Origin: Mycobacterium sp. | GTDB taxonomy: Bacteria; Actinomycetota; Actinomycetes; Mycobacteriales; Mycobacteriaceae | Direction: 5' to 3' | Assembly: GCA_025966225.1 (NCBI GenBank) | Contig: JAOPVI010000409.1 | Location: forward strand, 1-46,944 | DNA: 46,944 nt | Shown here: positions 1 to 9,340 of the stretch, one piece after another | Layout of the letters: every line of letters starts with the position of its first letter | Position numbering within the stretch: position 1 is the stretch's first letter | The notes under the pieces: model-generated | The model's database searches: none | Told to the model about the DNA's origin: nothing | The model's input: the letters and a program-made list of their open reading frames with translations, nothing else | Position numbers and translations under genes: made by a program

Positions 1-1575
1 GACTACCTCGGCATCGTCAGCCGCCTCAACCGCGGCCTCGTGCACCTCCGGCGCCTCCGCGACAGCCTCAACCACCTCGTCACCCTCGACAGCACCAAGG
101 CCCTCGGCATCCTCGGAGTCATCAGCCGGCTCCGACTCAGGCTCCGGCTCGGACTCCGGTTGCGCTACCTCGCCAGCGACCACCTCGGCATCATCAGCAG
201 CCTCAACCGCGGCCTCGTGCACCTCCGGCGCCTCCGCGACAGCCTCGACCACCTCGTCACCCTCGACAGCACCAAGGTCCTCGGCGTCATCAGTCGGCTC
301 GGACTCCGGTTGCGCTACCTCGCCAGCGACCACCTCGGCATCGTCAGCCGCCTCAACCGCGGCCTCGTGCACCTCCGGCGCCTCCGCGACAGCCTCAGCC
401 ATCTCGTCATCACCTACGGCACCGACCCCGTCGGTTTCCTTCTCCGCGTCGGCACCCGCGGCGGCGAACTCTTCTGCCTCGGCGATGTCCTCGGACGAGG
501 CCGTTTCGACGCCCTCGGCAAGTTCCTCTGCCTCCGCCGCAGCTTCGGACTGTTTGTCTGGTTTCGGTTCGTCAGCTGGTTCGGCTGATTCGGCCTCGTC
601 TTTGGCACCCGCGACCTTCGCCGCCGCGACGACGCCACTGGTGGCCTCGACCGCGGAGAGGTCGTCTACCCAGCTGTCCAACTTCTCGTCATCGGACTTC
701 GCGTAAACCTTGCTGCGCAATGTCTTCGGATCCTCGCGCCCCTTGGGCGCAACCATGATGTAGATCACCGCGCCGAGGAAGACGAACGTCGACGTGAACG
801 TGTTGACGCGGATCCCGGCGATGAGCGTGGCATAGTCGTTGCGCATCAGTTCGACCCAGAACCGGCCAACGCAGTACCCAGCGACATACAGCGCGAACAG
901 CCGCCCGTGGCCCAGCTTGAAGCGGCGGTCGGCCGAGATCAGCAGCCCGAAGATCAGGAGGTTCCAGAGCAACTCGTAGAGAAAGGTCGGATGAACGGGA
1001 TGGTCATACAACGGCACTCCGGTCGAGACGCCGTTCAACATGTCCAACTGGCCGCTGGCATTCCGACGCTCGAAGATCTCCAACCCCCAGGGCAGCGTCG
1101 TTTCGCGGCCGTAAAGCTCCTGGTTGAAGTAGTTGCCCAACCGGCCGATGGCCTGCGCCAAGATGATTCCAGGGGCAACCGCGTCGCCGAAGGCAGGCAA
1201 TGGAACGCCATGACGCCGACAAGCGATCCACGCACCGACGCCACCGAGCGCGACGGCGCCCCAGATGCCGAGGCCACCATCCCAAATCTTCAGGGCCGCA
1301 AAGAAGCCCAACCCGTCGTGACCGAAATACGTCTTCCAGTCGGTCATCACGTGATACAGCCGACCGCCGACCAGTCCGAACGGGACTGCCCAAAGGGCCA
1401 CGTCGTAGATCAGGCCACGATCGCCACCTCGGGCCACCCAGCGCCGATCTCCGATGATCAATGCAGCGACGATGCCGGCGATGATGCACAACGCATACGC
1501 TCGAATCGGCAGGATCCAGAGATGCCAGACACCCTGGGATGGACTCGGGAAACTGGCCAGAATCGTCGTGGTCAC
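1..1575 (-). CDS. lgt: Prolipoprotein diacylglyceryl transferase, C-terminus cut by window edge
   Basis: Transfers the diacylglyceryl group of phosphatidylglycerol to the lipobox cysteine of prolipoproteins in the cytoplasmic membrane. The sequence shows a multi-pass membrane core over residues ~1-280 with the family signature GRLGNYFNQELYGR at ~144-157 and HPTFLYELLWN further on. The start is a GTG whose bases overlap the trpA stop (GTGA, 1572-1575), so it is translationally coupled to the trp operon. After about residue 285 the protein becomes a long, acidic, Ala/Glu/Val-rich cytoplasmic tail with tandem repeats that is still open at base 1, so at least 525 residues are encoded. Mycobacterial Lgt proteins are known to carry C-terminal extensions; the length and internal duplication here are the unusual part. 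EfeO in this window is a likely substrate. Confidence 0.93.
   Translation of the reverse strand, partial: MTTTILASFPSPSQGVWHLWILPIRAYALCIIAGIVAALIIGDRRWVARGGDRGLIYDVALWAVPFGLVGGRLYHVMTDWKTYFGHDGLGFFAALKIWDGGLGIWGAVALGGVGAWIACRRHGVPLPAFGDAVAPGIILAQAIGRLGNYFNQELYGRETTLPWGLEIFERRNASGQLDMLNGVSTGVPLYDHPVHPTFLYELLWNLLIFGLLISADRRFKLGHGRLFALYVAGYCVGRFWVELMRNDYATLIAGIRVNTFTSTFVFLGAVIYIMVAPKGREDPKTLRSKVYAKSDDEKLDSWVDDLSAVEATSGVVAAAKVAGAKDEAESAEPADEPKPDKQSEAAAEAEELAEGVETASSEDIAEAEEFAAAGADAEKETDGVGAVGDDEMAEAVAEAPEVHEAAVEAADDAEVVAGEVAQPESEPTDDAEDLGAVEGDEVVEAVAEAPEVHEAAVEAADDAEVVAGEVAQPESEPEPESEPADDSEDAEGLGAVEGDEVVEAVAEAPEVHEAAVEAADDAEVV
6..400 (-). repeat. In-frame tandem repeats in the lgt tail (177 bp and 150 bp periods)
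   Basis: A block beginning CCTCGGCATC recurs at 6, 183 and 333 on the plus strand. The first spacing is 177 bp (59 codons) and the second 150 bp (50 codons); the 27-bp difference is an extra run of Pro-Glu-Ser-Glu type codons. Both spacings keep the reading frame, and the copies are nearly identical at the DNA level, which points to recent duplication. Encoded units read like AVAEAPEVHEAAVEAADDAE. The array may continue left of the window. Confidence 0.9.
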
Positions 1576-2363
1576 GCTTGGATCCTCTGTCGCACGCCTT
1601 CGGCGAGTTCTTCGGTCAACGACCTGATGGCGGGAATGCCTTCGGCCAATGCTGTCACCAGTGCCGACCCGACGATCACCCCGTCGGCATACGCGCCGAT
1701 CTGCGCGGCCTGCTCACGCGATCGCACGCCGAGCCCGACACCGACGGGAATGTCGGACACTTCCTTCACTCGCCTCACCAGTTCCGGAGCCGCGGTCGAC
1801 ACGGCGTCGCGGGCTCCCGTCACGCCCATCGTCGACGCGGCATAGACGAATCCACGGGACGCCTCGACCGTCGCGGCGAGTCGCTGATGGGTCGACGACG
1901 GCGCGACCAGGAAGATCCGGTCCAACTGATGGGCATCCGAAACGGCGATCCATTCGTCCGCCTCGTCAGGAATCAGGTCAGGCGTAATCATGCCCAGCCC
2001 GCCGGCGGCCGCCAGGTCGCGCGCGAAAGCCTCGACACCCCAACGCAATACCGGATTCCAGTAGGACATGACGACGGCGCGGCCTCCGGCGTGGCTGATG
2101 GCCTCGACCGCCTTCAACGCGTCGCGCACGCGCACCCCGCCGCGCAGCGCCGCTTCGGTGGCCGCCGCGATCGTCGGGCCGTCCATTCCCGGGTCCGAGT
2201 ACGCAATGCCGACCTCGACGATGTCGCAGCCGGATTCAACCAGCGCCGTCATCGCCGCGATCGAAGTCTCGACGTCCGGGAATCCCGTTGGCAGGTAACC
2301 GATCAACGCCGAGCGCCGCTCGGCACGACAAGTCTCGAAAAGCCCGGCCAGCCGATCCGTCAC
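1572..2363 (-). CDS. trpA: Tryptophan synthase alpha chain
   Basis: Cleaves indole-3-glycerol phosphate to indole and glyceraldehyde-3-phosphate; indole passes to TrpB through the alpha2-beta2 tunnel. The 263-residue TIM barrel shows [10 protein letters not shown] near residues 49-58; Glu50 and Asp61 correspond to the catalytic pair of the family. The GTG start (MTDRLAGLF) is chosen because it overlaps the trpB stop as GTGA at 2360-2363, and the length then fits the family; a longer in-frame extension to 2399 would lie inside trpB. It is followed by lgt with the same kind of overlap, so trpB-trpA-lgt form one coupled unit. Confidence 0.96.
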   Translation of the reverse strand: MTDRLAGLFETCRAERRSALIGYLPTGFPDVETSIAAMTALVESGCDIVEVGIAYSDPGMDGPTIAAATEAALRGGVRVRDALKAVEAISHAGGRAVVMSYWNPVLRWGVEAFARDLAAAGGLGMITPDLIPDEADEWIAVSDAHQLDRIFLVAPSSTHQRLAATVEASRGFVYAASTMGVTGARDAVSTAAPELVRRVKEVSDIPVGVGLGVRSREQAAQIGAYADGVIVGSALVTALAEGIPAIRSLTEELAEGVRQRIQA

Positions 2364-3628
2364 GAGTCCGCACCCTTGTCGTCCATCAGCCCGAACCACT
2401 TGGCGGCCGTCTCGACGTCCTTGTCACCTCGGCCCGACAGGTTGACCACGATCACCGCACCCGCTCCGAGCTCAACGCCCAGCTTCAACGCACCCGCGAC
2501 CGCGTGAGCCGATTCGATGGCCGGAATGATGCCTTCGGTGCGACACAGCAGCCCGAATGCATCCATGGCCTCGGCGTCGGTGATGGGCGCGTACTCCGCA
2601 CGGCCGACGTCCTTGAGGTAGGCGTGCTCAGGTCCTACGCCCGGGTAGTCCAAACCCGCTGAGATCGAATGCGATTCGATGGTCTGGCCGTCCTCGTCCT
2701 GCAGCAGGTAGGAGAACGAGCCCTGGAACGCTCCTGGCGAACCGCCGGTGAACGTGGCCGCGTGACGCCCGGTCTCGACCCCGTCGCCCGCTGCTTCGTA
2801 GCCCACCAACCGGACACCGGGGTCGTCGATGAAGGCATGGAACACGCCGATCGCGTTCGACCCGCCGCCGATGCAGGCCGTCACCGCGTCGGGCAGGCGA
2901 CCGGCCTGCTCCTGAATCTGGACCCGCGCCTCCATCCCGATGATGCGCTGGAAGTCGCGCACCATGGTCGGGAACGGATGAGGTCCCGCCGCGGTCCCGA
3001 AGCAGTAGTACGTGTCGTCAGCGTTGGCGACCCAGTCGCGGAACGTCTCGTTGATGGCGTCTTTGAGGGTCTTCGAACCCGATTCCACCGAAACGACCTC
3101 TGCGCCGAGCAGTCGCATCCGCGCCACGTTCAAGGCCTGCCGCGCGGTATCGACGGCACCCATGTAGATGACGCAGTCGATGCCGAGCAGCGCACACGCA
3201 GTCGCGGTAGCCACCCCGTGCTGACCAGCCCCGGTCTCGGCGATGATGCGCGTCTTGCCCATCTGCTGCGCGAGCAGGGCCTGCCCGAGCACGTTGTTGA
3301 TCTTGTGAGATCCGGTGTGGTTGAGGTCTTCTCGCTTCAGGAAGAGCCGTGCACCGCCGGCGTGCTCACTCAGTCGGGTGGCCTCGTAAAGCGGTGACGG
3401 GCGCCCCGTGTAATGGCGTTGGAGGCGATCCAACTCGTCGAGGAACGTTTGGTCGGACCTGGCCTTCTCGTAGGCGGCGGTGACGTCCTCGATCACTGCC
3501 ATCAACGCTTCGGGTACCAGTCGTCCGCCGTAGGTGCCGAAGTGGCCCTTGGCGTCGGGGTCGTGCGAAGTGGGCTCTGCGACCGCCGCGCTGGCCTGCG
3601 GCAGCTCCGAGCCTGCAAAATCCGCCAT
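2360..3628 (-). CDS. trpB: Tryptophan synthase beta chain
   Basis: PLP enzyme that condenses indole with L-serine. The 422-residue product has the PLP lysine in HTGSHKINN (Lys109), the glycine-rich phosphate loop [10 protein letters not shown] and the typical C-terminus [11 protein letters not shown]. The ATG at 3628 is preceded by GAGGTG, a good ribosome binding site, which decides the start over longer in-frame extensions. The N-terminal ~25 residues before GHFGTYGGR are a variable arm also seen in mycobacterial homologues. The 34-bp gap to trpC contains a copy of the junction repeat seen in two other operons of this window. Confidence 0.97.
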   Translation of the reverse strand: MADFAGSELPQASAAVAEPTSHDPDAKGHFGTYGGRLVPEALMAVIEDVTAAYEKARSDQTFLDELDRLQRHYTGRPSPLYEATRLSEHAGGARLFLKREDLNHTGSHKINNVLGQALLAQQMGKTRIIAETGAGQHGVATATACALLGIDCVIYMGAVDTARQALNVARMRLLGAEVVSVESGSKTLKDAINETFRDWVANADDTYYCFGTAAGPHPFPTMVRDFQRIIGMEARVQIQEQAGRLPDAVTACIGGGSNAIGVFHAFIDDPGVRLVGYEAAGDGVETGRHAATFTGGSPGAFQGSFSYLLQDEDGQTIESHSISAGLDYPGVGPEHAYLKDVGRAEYAPITDAEAMDAFGLLCRTEGIIPAIESAHAVAGALKLGVELGAGAVIVVNLSGRGDKDVETAAKWFGLMDDKGADS

Positions 3629-3634
3629 CAACAC

Positions 3635-3660
3635 ACCTCTTCGCGCAGGCGACTCATCGC
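3635..3660 (-). repeat. Junction repeat, copy in the trpC-trpB gap
   Basis: Read on the minus strand, the gap after the trpC stop contains GCGATGAGTCGCCTGCGCGA followed by AGAGGTG. This resembles the elements at 8534-8560 and 24436-24463 (GATGAGCGCTTGCGCGAA then AGAG). Here it begins two bases after the trpC TAA, and its AGAGGTG end acts as the trpB ribosome binding site. It is the most diverged of the three intercistronic copies. Confidence 0.7.
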
Positions 3661-3662
3661 GC

Positions 3663-4481
3663 TTAGCGGGCGGGTTTCGGGCAGGAAGGATGAGTGCCCG
3701 CCGTAACGAGATCGGCGACCGCACTACGGGGGTCACCGCTGGTGACCAACCCCTCACCCACCAGCACCGCATCGGCGCCTGCGCCTGCATATGCCAGCAG
3801 GTCGGCGGTGCCGCGGACACCGGATTCGGCCACCCGGATGACGTTGGACGGCAGGCCAGGTGCGATCCGCGCGAAGCAGTCGCGGTCCACCTCCAACGTC
3901 TTGAGGTCGCGTGCGTTGACCCCGATCACCCGCGCACCAGCCTGCAACGCACGGTCCGCCTCTTCCTCGGTGTGCACTTCGACCAGTGCGGTCATGCCCA
4001 ACGATTCCGTGCGGTCGATCATGGAGGCCAGCGCCGACTGTTCGAGCGCGGCGACGATCAGCAGCAGCATGTCTGCGCCGTGCGCGCGGGCCTCGTGAAT
4101 CTGATATGGCCCGACGATGAAGTCCTTGCGCAGCACGGGAATCGACACCGCGGCGCGCACCGCGTCAAGATCGTCCAACGAACCGTTGAAGCGGCGCTCC
4201 TCGGTGAGCACACTGATGATCCGCGCCCCACCATCGGCATAGGCGCGGGCCAACTTGGCCGGATCGACGATGGATGCGAGTTCGCCACGGGATGGGCTGG
4301 CTCGCTTGACCTCCGCGATCACCCCGATACCCGGTTCGCGCAATGCGGCCATCACGTCTCGGGGCGGAACGGCTTTCGCAGCCCGCTCCTTGATATCGGC
4401 GAAGTCGACGAGTGCCTCGCGAGCGGCGACGTCGACGCGGACTCCTTCGATGATGGAGTCGAGCACGGTCCCCGAACTCAT
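3663..4481 (-). CDS. trpC: Indole-3-glycerol phosphate synthase
   Basis: Ring-closing decarboxylation of CdRP (carboxyphenylaminodeoxyribulose phosphate) to indole-3-glycerol phosphate. The 272-residue barrel carries the family motifs [25 protein letters not shown] and [12 protein letters not shown] VNARDLKT, then VAESGVRG. The ATG at 4481 ([10 protein letters not shown]) matches the family N-terminus, and the length equals mycobacterial TrpC; a longer in-frame extension to 4586 has no similarity. It is monofunctional: there is no fused TrpF domain, and no trpF in this operon. A 101-bp gap separates it from the preceding membrane-protein gene and contains a small inverted repeat. Confidence 0.97.
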   Translation of the reverse strand: MSSGTVLDSIIEGVRVDVAAREALVDFADIKERAAKAVPPRDVMAALREPGIGVIAEVKRASPSRGELASIVDPAKLARAYADGGARIISVLTEERRFNGSLDDLDAVRAAVSIPVLRKDFIVGPYQIHEARAHGADMLLLIVAALEQSALASMIDRTESLGMTALVEVHTEEEADRALQAGARVIGVNARDLKTLEVDRDCFARIAPGLPSNVIRVAESGVRGTADLLAYAGAGADAVLVGEGLVTSGDPRSAVADLVTAGTHPSCPKPAR

Positions 4482-4524
4482 GAGTCGTCGATTCCCTTCG
4501 AGGCGTTTCGGGCTGTTTCCGAGC

Positions 4525-4542
4525 ATCCGGACCGTCCCGGAT
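4525..4542 (-). promoter_or_regulatory. Inverted repeat in the trpC leader
   Basis: ATCCGG-ACCGTC-CCGGAT forms a perfect 6-bp-arm inverted repeat with a 6-nt loop, 44 bp upstream of the trpC ATG. The gap holding it (4482-4582) is the longest inside the trp operon. No T-run follows, so it is not a classical terminator. It could be an RNA processing site, an operator for an internal promoter, or chance. Confidence 0.3.
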
Positions 4543-4582
4543 GATCTTTCACGAAGGGTAGTCGCCAGTGCCTCACGGGCCG

Positions 4583-5227
4583 TCACCGCCCCTCGTTGTC
4601 GGAATCGTGGTCGAATCCCCGGTCGCTTCGCTCTCCCCCACCGGTCGGGTCACGTCCTTCGTCGAGTGCATCCCAGATCATCCTTTCGGACATGACGTCG
4701 CTGGTCTCGTCCGTCCGCGCGGCCTCGCGCCTCACCGCAGGTGCGACGTACTTCGTCCCAGCATCGACGGCCGAGCCGGCCTTCCTCGCGGCGCGGATGA
4801 GCAGCACGGCGGCGGCGAGTGTGCAGAGCGCAGCGATCAGGCTGAGCGTGGCACCCCAGTAGTGGCGCTGGGTGTCGACGAGGGCGGCCACGGGGAGCTG
4901 TGCCAACTCAGCCGCAGCCGCCCGGACGGCGGCATCGGGGATGACCCACAGCCCGATGGCGGGATAGGCCATGCCCGCGCTGGAAACCGCGACGAGAACC
5001 GCAAGCAGGCGCAGCGGCCAACCGCGAACCGCGAGGACGGCTACCGCCGCGGCAAGCACGAGCAGCGCGAGCGGCACCAGTGCCTCCGACCACGAGGCCC
5101 CCGTCAGGGTCGTCGTCTTGGGTTGCCCAAGGCCGTCGGATGAGGCCACGTCGACCCAGGCCATCCGGGAGCCTGCCCACAAGGCCAGCGCGGCCACGAG
5201 CAGCAAGCCCTGAGCGAGCCGGGTCAT
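4583..5227 (-). CDS. Trp-operon-associated membrane protein (TIGR02234 type)
   Basis: Membrane protein of 214 residues that in mycobacteria regularly sits between trpE and trpC. An N-terminal hydrophobic segment ([17 protein letters not shown]) is followed by two or three further helices ([57 protein letters not shown]) and a charged, Asp/Glu/Arg-rich cytoplasmic tail from about residue 160. Its ATG overlaps the trpE stop as ATGA (5224-5227), so it is coupled to trpE. The biochemical role is unknown; a link to tryptophan or anthranilate transport or to complex assembly would be inference from position only. Confidence 0.88.
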   Translation of the reverse strand: MTRLAQGLLLVAALALWAGSRMAWVDVASSDGLGQPKTTTLTGASWSEALVPLALLVLAAAVAVLAVRGWPLRLLAVLVAVSSAGMAYPAIGLWVIPDAAVRAAAAELAQLPVAALVDTQRHYWGATLSLIAALCTLAAAVLLIRAARKAGSAVDAGTKYVAPAVRREAARTDETSDVMSERMIWDALDEGRDPTGGGERSDRGFDHDSDNEGR

Positions 5228-6786
5228 GGCTCCGTCAGAGTCTCGGCCGCGGCGATGGCGTTGAGCACCGCCTTGGCCTTGTTGGCCGCCTCGTTGTACT
5301 CGTATGGCCCGTTCGAGTCCGCCACGACTCCACCACCAGCCTGGACATACGCGGTGCCGTCCCGCATGAGCGTGGTGCGGATGGCGATCGCGAAGTCGGC
5401 GTTCCCAGCGAAGTCGAGATACCCGAGCACGCCGCCGTACACGCCGCGGCGGGTCTTCTCGACTTCCTCGATGAGCTCCATGGCCCGCACCTTCGGCGCC
5501 CCTGTCAGCGTGCCCGCCGGGAAGCAGGCGGTGACCGCGTCCAGCGCGGTCTTGCCGTCGGCCAGCTGACCCGTCACGGTCGACACCATGTGCATCACGT
5601 GGCTGTACCGCTCGATGTGGCTGTAGTCCTCGACCCGGACAGTGCCGGGCACGCACACCCGGCCCAGGTCGTTGCGACCGAGGTCGACGAGCATCAGGTG
5701 CTCGGCGCGCTCCTTTTCGTCGGCCAACAGTTCCTTCTCGAGCAGGACGTCCTCGTCCTCGCTCGCGCCGCGCCACCGAGTCCCTGCGATGGGGTGGGTC
5801 GTCGCCTTGCCGTCCTGCACCGTCACAAGCGCCTCGGGGCTCGACCCGACGATCGAGAAGTCAAGCTCCCCAACGTCATTCGGCACGTTCAACAGATACA
5901 TGTACGGACTGGGATTGGTCACGCGCAGCATGCGGTACACGTCGAAGGGATCGGCGGCGGTGTCCAACTCGAAACGCTGTGAAGGAACCACCTGAAAGGC
6001 CTCACCGGCTTCGATGTCGCCGACGAGCTTGTCGACGATGGCGCTGTACTCCTCGACGGTGCGCTGCGCGCGGTGCCGCGGTTCGGGCCTGCTGAACGTC
6101 GCGACCGTCGAGGGCAGCGGCTCCCCGAGGGCCGTGGTCATGACATCCAGCCTGGCGATCGCATCGTCATACGCTCGGTCGACGTGTTCGTCGGTCGCGT
6201 TCCAGTTGACCGCGTTGGCGATCAACGTGATAGTGCCCTCGTGGTGGTCGACCGCGGCGATGTCGGTGGCCAGCAGCAGCAACATGTCGGGCAACCCGAG
6301 ATCGTCGACCACCCGCTCGGGCAGCCGTTCCAGCCTGCGCACCATGTCATACGCGAAGAATCCGACGAGCCCGCTCGACAACGGCGGCAGACCAGGCAGC
6401 GTGGCCGTTTCCAACACGTCGAGCGTCTTCCGCAGGGCCTCCAACGGATCACCACCGCGCGGCGCATCCTGGGGCGTCGTGCCCAGCCAGTCGGCGTGCC
6501 CGTCGCGCACCGTCAACGCCGAAGGCGCACCCGCCCCAATGAACGACCACCGCGACCAAGAGCGCCCGTTCTCTGCCGATTCCAGCAGGAACGTGCCAGG
6601 ACGGTTGGCCGCCAACTTGCGGTACGCCGATAGTGGGGTCTCGCTGTCGGCGAGCACCTTTCGCGTCACCGGCACCACGCGGTGCTCGGCGGCCAGCGTG
6701 CGGAACTCCTCACGCGAGGTGACGCCTGCGAGGTTGGAGGTCGGGACGGCGGGCTGGAGCGCAGTGACCGGGGATCGTTCTTCCAC
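5224..6786 (-). CDS. trpE: Anthranilate synthase component I
   Basis: Converts chorismate plus ammonia (from the TrpG glutaminase, not in this window) to anthranilate. The 520-residue protein has an N-terminal regulatory region with [16 protein letters not shown], the part that binds feedback tryptophan in this family, and the chorismate-binding core with [10 protein letters not shown] and [17 protein letters not shown]. The GTG at 6786 lies 8 nt downstream of GGGAGG, a strong ribosome binding site, which supports this start. It is the first gene of the trp operon, divergent from bcpB across 62 bp. I see no leader peptide rich in Trp codons in that short gap. Confidence 0.96.
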   Translation of the reverse strand: MEERSPVTALQPAVPTSNLAGVTSREEFRTLAAEHRVVPVTRKVLADSETPLSAYRKLAANRPGTFLLESAENGRSWSRWSFIGAGAPSALTVRDGHADWLGTTPQDAPRGGDPLEALRKTLDVLETATLPGLPPLSSGLVGFFAYDMVRRLERLPERVVDDLGLPDMLLLLATDIAAVDHHEGTITLIANAVNWNATDEHVDRAYDDAIARLDVMTTALGEPLPSTVATFSRPEPRHRAQRTVEEYSAIVDKLVGDIEAGEAFQVVPSQRFELDTAADPFDVYRMLRVTNPSPYMYLLNVPNDVGELDFSIVGSSPEALVTVQDGKATTHPIAGTRWRGASEDEDVLLEKELLADEKERAEHLMLVDLGRNDLGRVCVPGTVRVEDYSHIERYSHVMHMVSTVTGQLADGKTALDAVTACFPAGTLTGAPKVRAMELIEEVEKTRRGVYGGVLGYLDFAGNADFAIAIRTTLMRDGTAYVQAGGGVVADSNGPYEYNEAANKAKAVLNAIAAAETLTEP

Positions 6787-6835
6787 GGATCAATCCTCCC
6801 AGACCGGTGGCTGCCGACCCACAGTCCGTCAGGGG

Positions 6836-6849
6836 TAGCGTGACACCAA
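6836..6849 (+). promoter_or_regulatory. Probable leaderless promoter of bcpB
   Basis: The hexamer TAGCGT (6836-6841) fits the mycobacterial -10 pattern TANNNT and ends 7 bp before the bcpB ATG, the spacing expected for a transcript that starts at the A of the start codon. No convincing -35 element is visible. Confidence 0.5.
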
Positions 6850-7313
6850 TGAGACGTGGTGACCAGGTTGCCGAGTTCGAACTGCCAGATCAGGCGGGTG
6901 CGCAACGCAGCCTGACCAGCCTGCTCGCCGACGGGCCGATCGTATTGTTCTTCTATCCCGCGGCCATGACGGCGGGGTGCACCAAGGAAGCGTGCCACTT
7001 CCGCGACCTGGCCTCCGAATTCGCCGCCGTCGGGGCCAGTCGCGTCGGCATCTCGACCGACGCCGTCGAAAAGCAGGCCAAGTTCGCCGATCTGCAGAAG
7101 TTCGACTACCCGCTGCTCTCGGACGCCGACGGCACCGTTGCGACACAGTTCGGCGTCAAGCGTGGGCTGTTGGGCAAGCTGATGCCCGTCAAGCGGACCA
7201 CGTTCGTCATCGACACCGATCGCAAGGTGCTCGACGTCATTGCGAGCGAGCTCAGCATGGACTCCCACGCCGACAAGGCGTTGGAGGTGCTGCGCCAGCG
7301 TCAGCGCGCATGA
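6849..7313 (+). CDS. bcpB: Peroxiredoxin, BCP/AhpC-TSA family
   Basis: Thiol peroxidase of 154 residues. The thioredoxin-like fold shows LPDQAGAQRSL, then the active-site region FYPAAMTAGCTKEAC with the peroxidatic cysteine at Cys44 and a second cysteine at Cys49 in the position used as resolving Cys by atypical 2-Cys BCP enzymes. The C-terminal part has RTTFVIDTDRKV. The ATG at 6849 is preferred over one at 6807 because it matches the family start and lies 7 bp after a -10-like hexamer. It is divergent from trpE, as in M. tuberculosis (Rv1608c). The following ABC gene starts 31 bp downstream. Confidence 0.9.
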   Translation: MRRGDQVAEFELPDQAGAQRSLTSLLADGPIVLFFYPAAMTAGCTKEACHFRDLASEFAAVGASRVGISTDAVEKQAKFADLQKFDYPLLSDADGTVATQFGVKRGLLGKLMPVKRTTFVIDTDRKVLDVIASELSMDSHADKALEVLRQRQRA

Positions 7314-7344
7314 CGGCCCAGCGAGAAGCGAAGCTGGATCGCGC

Positions 7345-8145
7345 ATGACGCAGCCCGTACTGGAACTGGCGGACGTCACGTTCCGTCGCGACGGCAAGCA
7401 GATCATCGACGGGATCTCGCTGACGGTGCACGCGGGCGAGCACTGGACGCTGCTCGGTCCCAATGGCGCGGGTAAGAGCACACTGCTGGGTTTCTGTGCG
7501 GCCGTGACCTTTCCGACGTCGGGTACCGTGCGCGTACTCGGTCAGCAGATGGGTCGTGTCGACCTGGCCCGACTGCGTCACTCCATCGGCCACGTCAACC
7601 CACGGCACCGTTTGCAGTACTCTCTGACCGTGCGCGAGGTCGTGCTCACCGGTATCACCGCCACCATCGACCTCCCCATGCGATGGACGCCGAGCACGGC
7701 TGACCTGGACCGTGCGGACGCCATGGTCGGGTCAGTCGGTCTGACCCGTCGGGCCGATGATCAATGGACCACCCTGTCGCAGGGCGAGCGCGGCCGCACA
7801 CTCATTGCGCGGGCCCTGATCTCGGGCCCTCGACTGCTGCTGCTCGACGAGCCCACCACGGGTTTGGACGTGGCCGCCCGCGAGCAGTTCCTGGAGACGA
7901 TGGACTCGTTGGACGACACTCACCCCGACGTGGCGTCGATTCTGGTCACCCACCACCTCGAGGAACTGCCGACGACCACGACACACGCGTTGCTGATCGC
8001 CGAGGGTCGCACCGTCGCATCCGGGGCTGCGCGTGACGTCGTCACCACCGAGCACGTGAGCGCGGCGTTCGCGCATCCCGTTCAAGTCGGATACTCCGAC
8101 GGGCGCTGGACTGCCCGCGCCAAGGCGACCCGCATCGACGTGTAG
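7345..8145 (+). CDS. ABC transporter ATP-binding protein, stand-alone
   Basis: Single nucleotide-binding domain of 266 residues: Walker A GPNGAGKST (38-46), signature LSQGE (144-148), Walker B LLLLDEP (164-170) and the switch histidine in VTHHLEEL. It resembles the ModF/YlmA-type cytoplasmic ATPases rather than a subunit tied to a specific importer. No permease or binding protein is adjacent, so the substrate is unknown. The ATG at 7345 follows bcpB by 31 bp without a clear ribosome binding site, and they may be co-transcribed. The gene occupies the place where M. tuberculosis has chaA between hisI and bcpB. It converges on hisI with 27 bp between the stops. Confidence 0.88.
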   Translation: MTQPVLELADVTFRRDGKQIIDGISLTVHAGEHWTLLGPNGAGKSTLLGFCAAVTFPTSGTVRVLGQQMGRVDLARLRHSIGHVNPRHRLQYSLTVREVVLTGITATIDLPMRWTPSTADLDRADAMVGSVGLTRRADDQWTTLSQGERGRTLIARALISGPRLLLLDEPTTGLDVAAREQFLETMDSLDDTHPDVASILVTHHLEELPTTTTHALLIAEGRTVASGAARDVVTTEHVSAAFAHPVQVGYSDGRWTARAKATRIDV

Positions 8146-8172
8146 CTCGACGCGCTAGAGCTGGGCGCGAGC

Positions 8173-8526
8173 CTAATACTCCGGCCCAAGCAGCAGGTCG
8201 GCATCGAAACAGGCATGGGCTCCGGTATGGCACGCCGCGCCGACCTGGTCCACCTCGAGCAGCACCGTGTCGCCGTCGCAGTCCAATCGCACCGAATGCA
8301 CGTGTTGCGTATGCCCAGACGTCTCGCCCTTGACCCAGTACGCGGCGCGCGAACGCGAGTAGTACGTCGCCTTGCGGGTCGCCAACGTGCGCGCAAGGGC
8401 TTCGTCGTCCATCCACGCCACCATCAGCACCTGGCCGCTGGCCCGCTCTTGCGCCACCGCGACGAACAGTCCATTGGCGTCGCGCTTGAGTCGCGTTGCG
8501 ATCGTGGGGTCCAACGAAGCGCTCAT
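8173..8526 (-). CDS. hisI: Phosphoribosyl-AMP cyclohydrolase
   Basis: Opens the adenine ring of PR-AMP in histidine synthesis, third step. The 117-residue product has [27 protein letters not shown] and the zinc-ligand region VRLDCDGD with QVGAACHTG, all typical of HisI. It is monofunctional, without a HisE domain. The ATG at 8526 ([10 protein letters not shown]) is preceded by AGAGGG, which favours it over an upstream in-frame ATG at 8550. Last gene of the his operon; the 28-bp gap from hisF is filled by the junction repeat. Confidence 0.96.
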   Translation of the reverse strand: MSASLDPTIATRLKRDANGLFVAVAQERASGQVLMVAWMDDEALARTLATRKATYYSRSRAAYWVKGETSGHTQHVHSVRLDCDGDTVLLEVDQVGAACHTGAHACFDADLLLGPEY

Positions 8527-8533
8527 CTGTGCC

Positions 8534-8560
8534 CTCTGCTTTTCGCACAAGCGCTCATCG
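8534..8560 (-). repeat. Junction repeat, copy in the hisF-hisI gap
   Basis: On the minus strand the sequence GATGAGCGCTTGTGCGAAAA followed by GCAGAG starts within the last codon and stop of hisF (CGA TGA) and ends at the hisI ribosome binding site. It differs at only a few positions from the element at 24436-24463. The TGA inside the element is the actual hisF stop codon. Confidence 0.8.
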
Positions 8561-9340
8561 CACCACGATCCCTTCTGCTGCCATCGCCGCCTTCACCTCA
8601 CCGATCGTAAGCTCGCCGAAATGAAAGACGCTGGCAGCCAACACCGCATCAGCGCCCGCGTCGACCGCAGGGGCGAAGTCAGCCACCCCGCCTGCGCCTC
8701 CGCTGGCGATGACGGGCACGCTGACCGCCGCGCGTACCGCACGCAGCATCGCGAGGTCGAAGCCCGCCTTGGTGCCGTCGGCGTCCATCGAGTTGAGCAG
8801 GATCTCGCCGACCCCCAGTTCGGCTCCGCGAGCGGCCCATTCGACCGCGTCGACGCCGGTCCCCCGGCGTCCACCGTGGGTGGTGACCTCCCACCCCGAC
8901 GAAGTCGGTGCCGAACCCACGGGAACGGTGCGCGCATCGACCGACAGCACGATGCACTGCGAGCCGAACTGGCGGGAGAGTTCCGCGAGTAGCTCCGGCC
9001 GGGCGATGGCCGCGGTGTTCACCGAAACCTTGTCGGCCCCCGCCCGCAACAGCGTGTCGACGTCGGCCACCGACCGCACTCCGCCCCCGACGGTCAACGG
9101 AATGAACACCTGCTCGGCAGTGCGGCGCACGACCTCGAGCATCGTGGCGCGGCCCGACGACGACGCCGTCACGTCGAGGAAGGTCAGCTCGTCGGCGCCC
9201 GCTGCGTCATATGCAGCCGCTAGTTCGACGGGATCCCCGGCGTCCCTCAAGTTCTCGAAGTTGACGCCCTTGACCACCCGGCCGTCATCGACGTCGAGGC
9301 AGGGAATGACCCGAACGGCGAGGCCCTCGTGGTGATTCAT
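8555..9340 (-). CDS. hisF: Imidazole glycerol phosphate synthase, cyclase subunit
   Basis: Uses ammonia delivered by HisH to convert PRFAR to IGP and AICAR. The 261-residue TIM barrel has the catalytic aspartates in [14 protein letters not shown] and [10 protein letters not shown], plus [10 protein letters not shown] and VIASGGAGG phosphate loops. The ATG at 9340 ([12 protein letters not shown]) overlaps the impC stop as ATGA, which fixes the start. The last residues VVR and the stop lie in the start of the junction repeat at 8534-8560. Confidence 0.97.
   Translation of the reverse strand: MNHHEGLAVRVIPCLDVDDGRVVKGVNFENLRDAGDPVELAAAYDAAGADELTFLDVTASSSGRATMLEVVRRTAEQVFIPLTVGGGVRSVADVDTLLRAGADKVSVNTAAIARPELLAELSRQFGSQCIVLSVDARTVPVGSAPTSSGWEVTTHGGRRGTGVDAVEWAARGAELGVGEILLNSMDADGTKAGFDLAMLRAVRAAVSVPVIASGGAGGVADFAPAVDAGADAVLAASVFHFGELTIGEVKAAMAAEGIVVR

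Noticed and set aside
40..588. Plus-strand frame with repeated Leu/Arg/His units at the left edge
   Set aside because: Mirror of the lgt tail repeats; the minus-strand frame continues unbroken from the recognised Lgt core.
6787..6848. Trp leader peptide or attenuator upstream of trpE
   Set aside because: The 62-bp divergent gap has no small frame with Trp codons and no alternative hairpins.
8144..8162. Possible terminator between the ABC gene and hisI
   Set aside because: AGCTC and GAGCT arms are only 5 bp with a 9-nt loop and no T-run; too weak to call.
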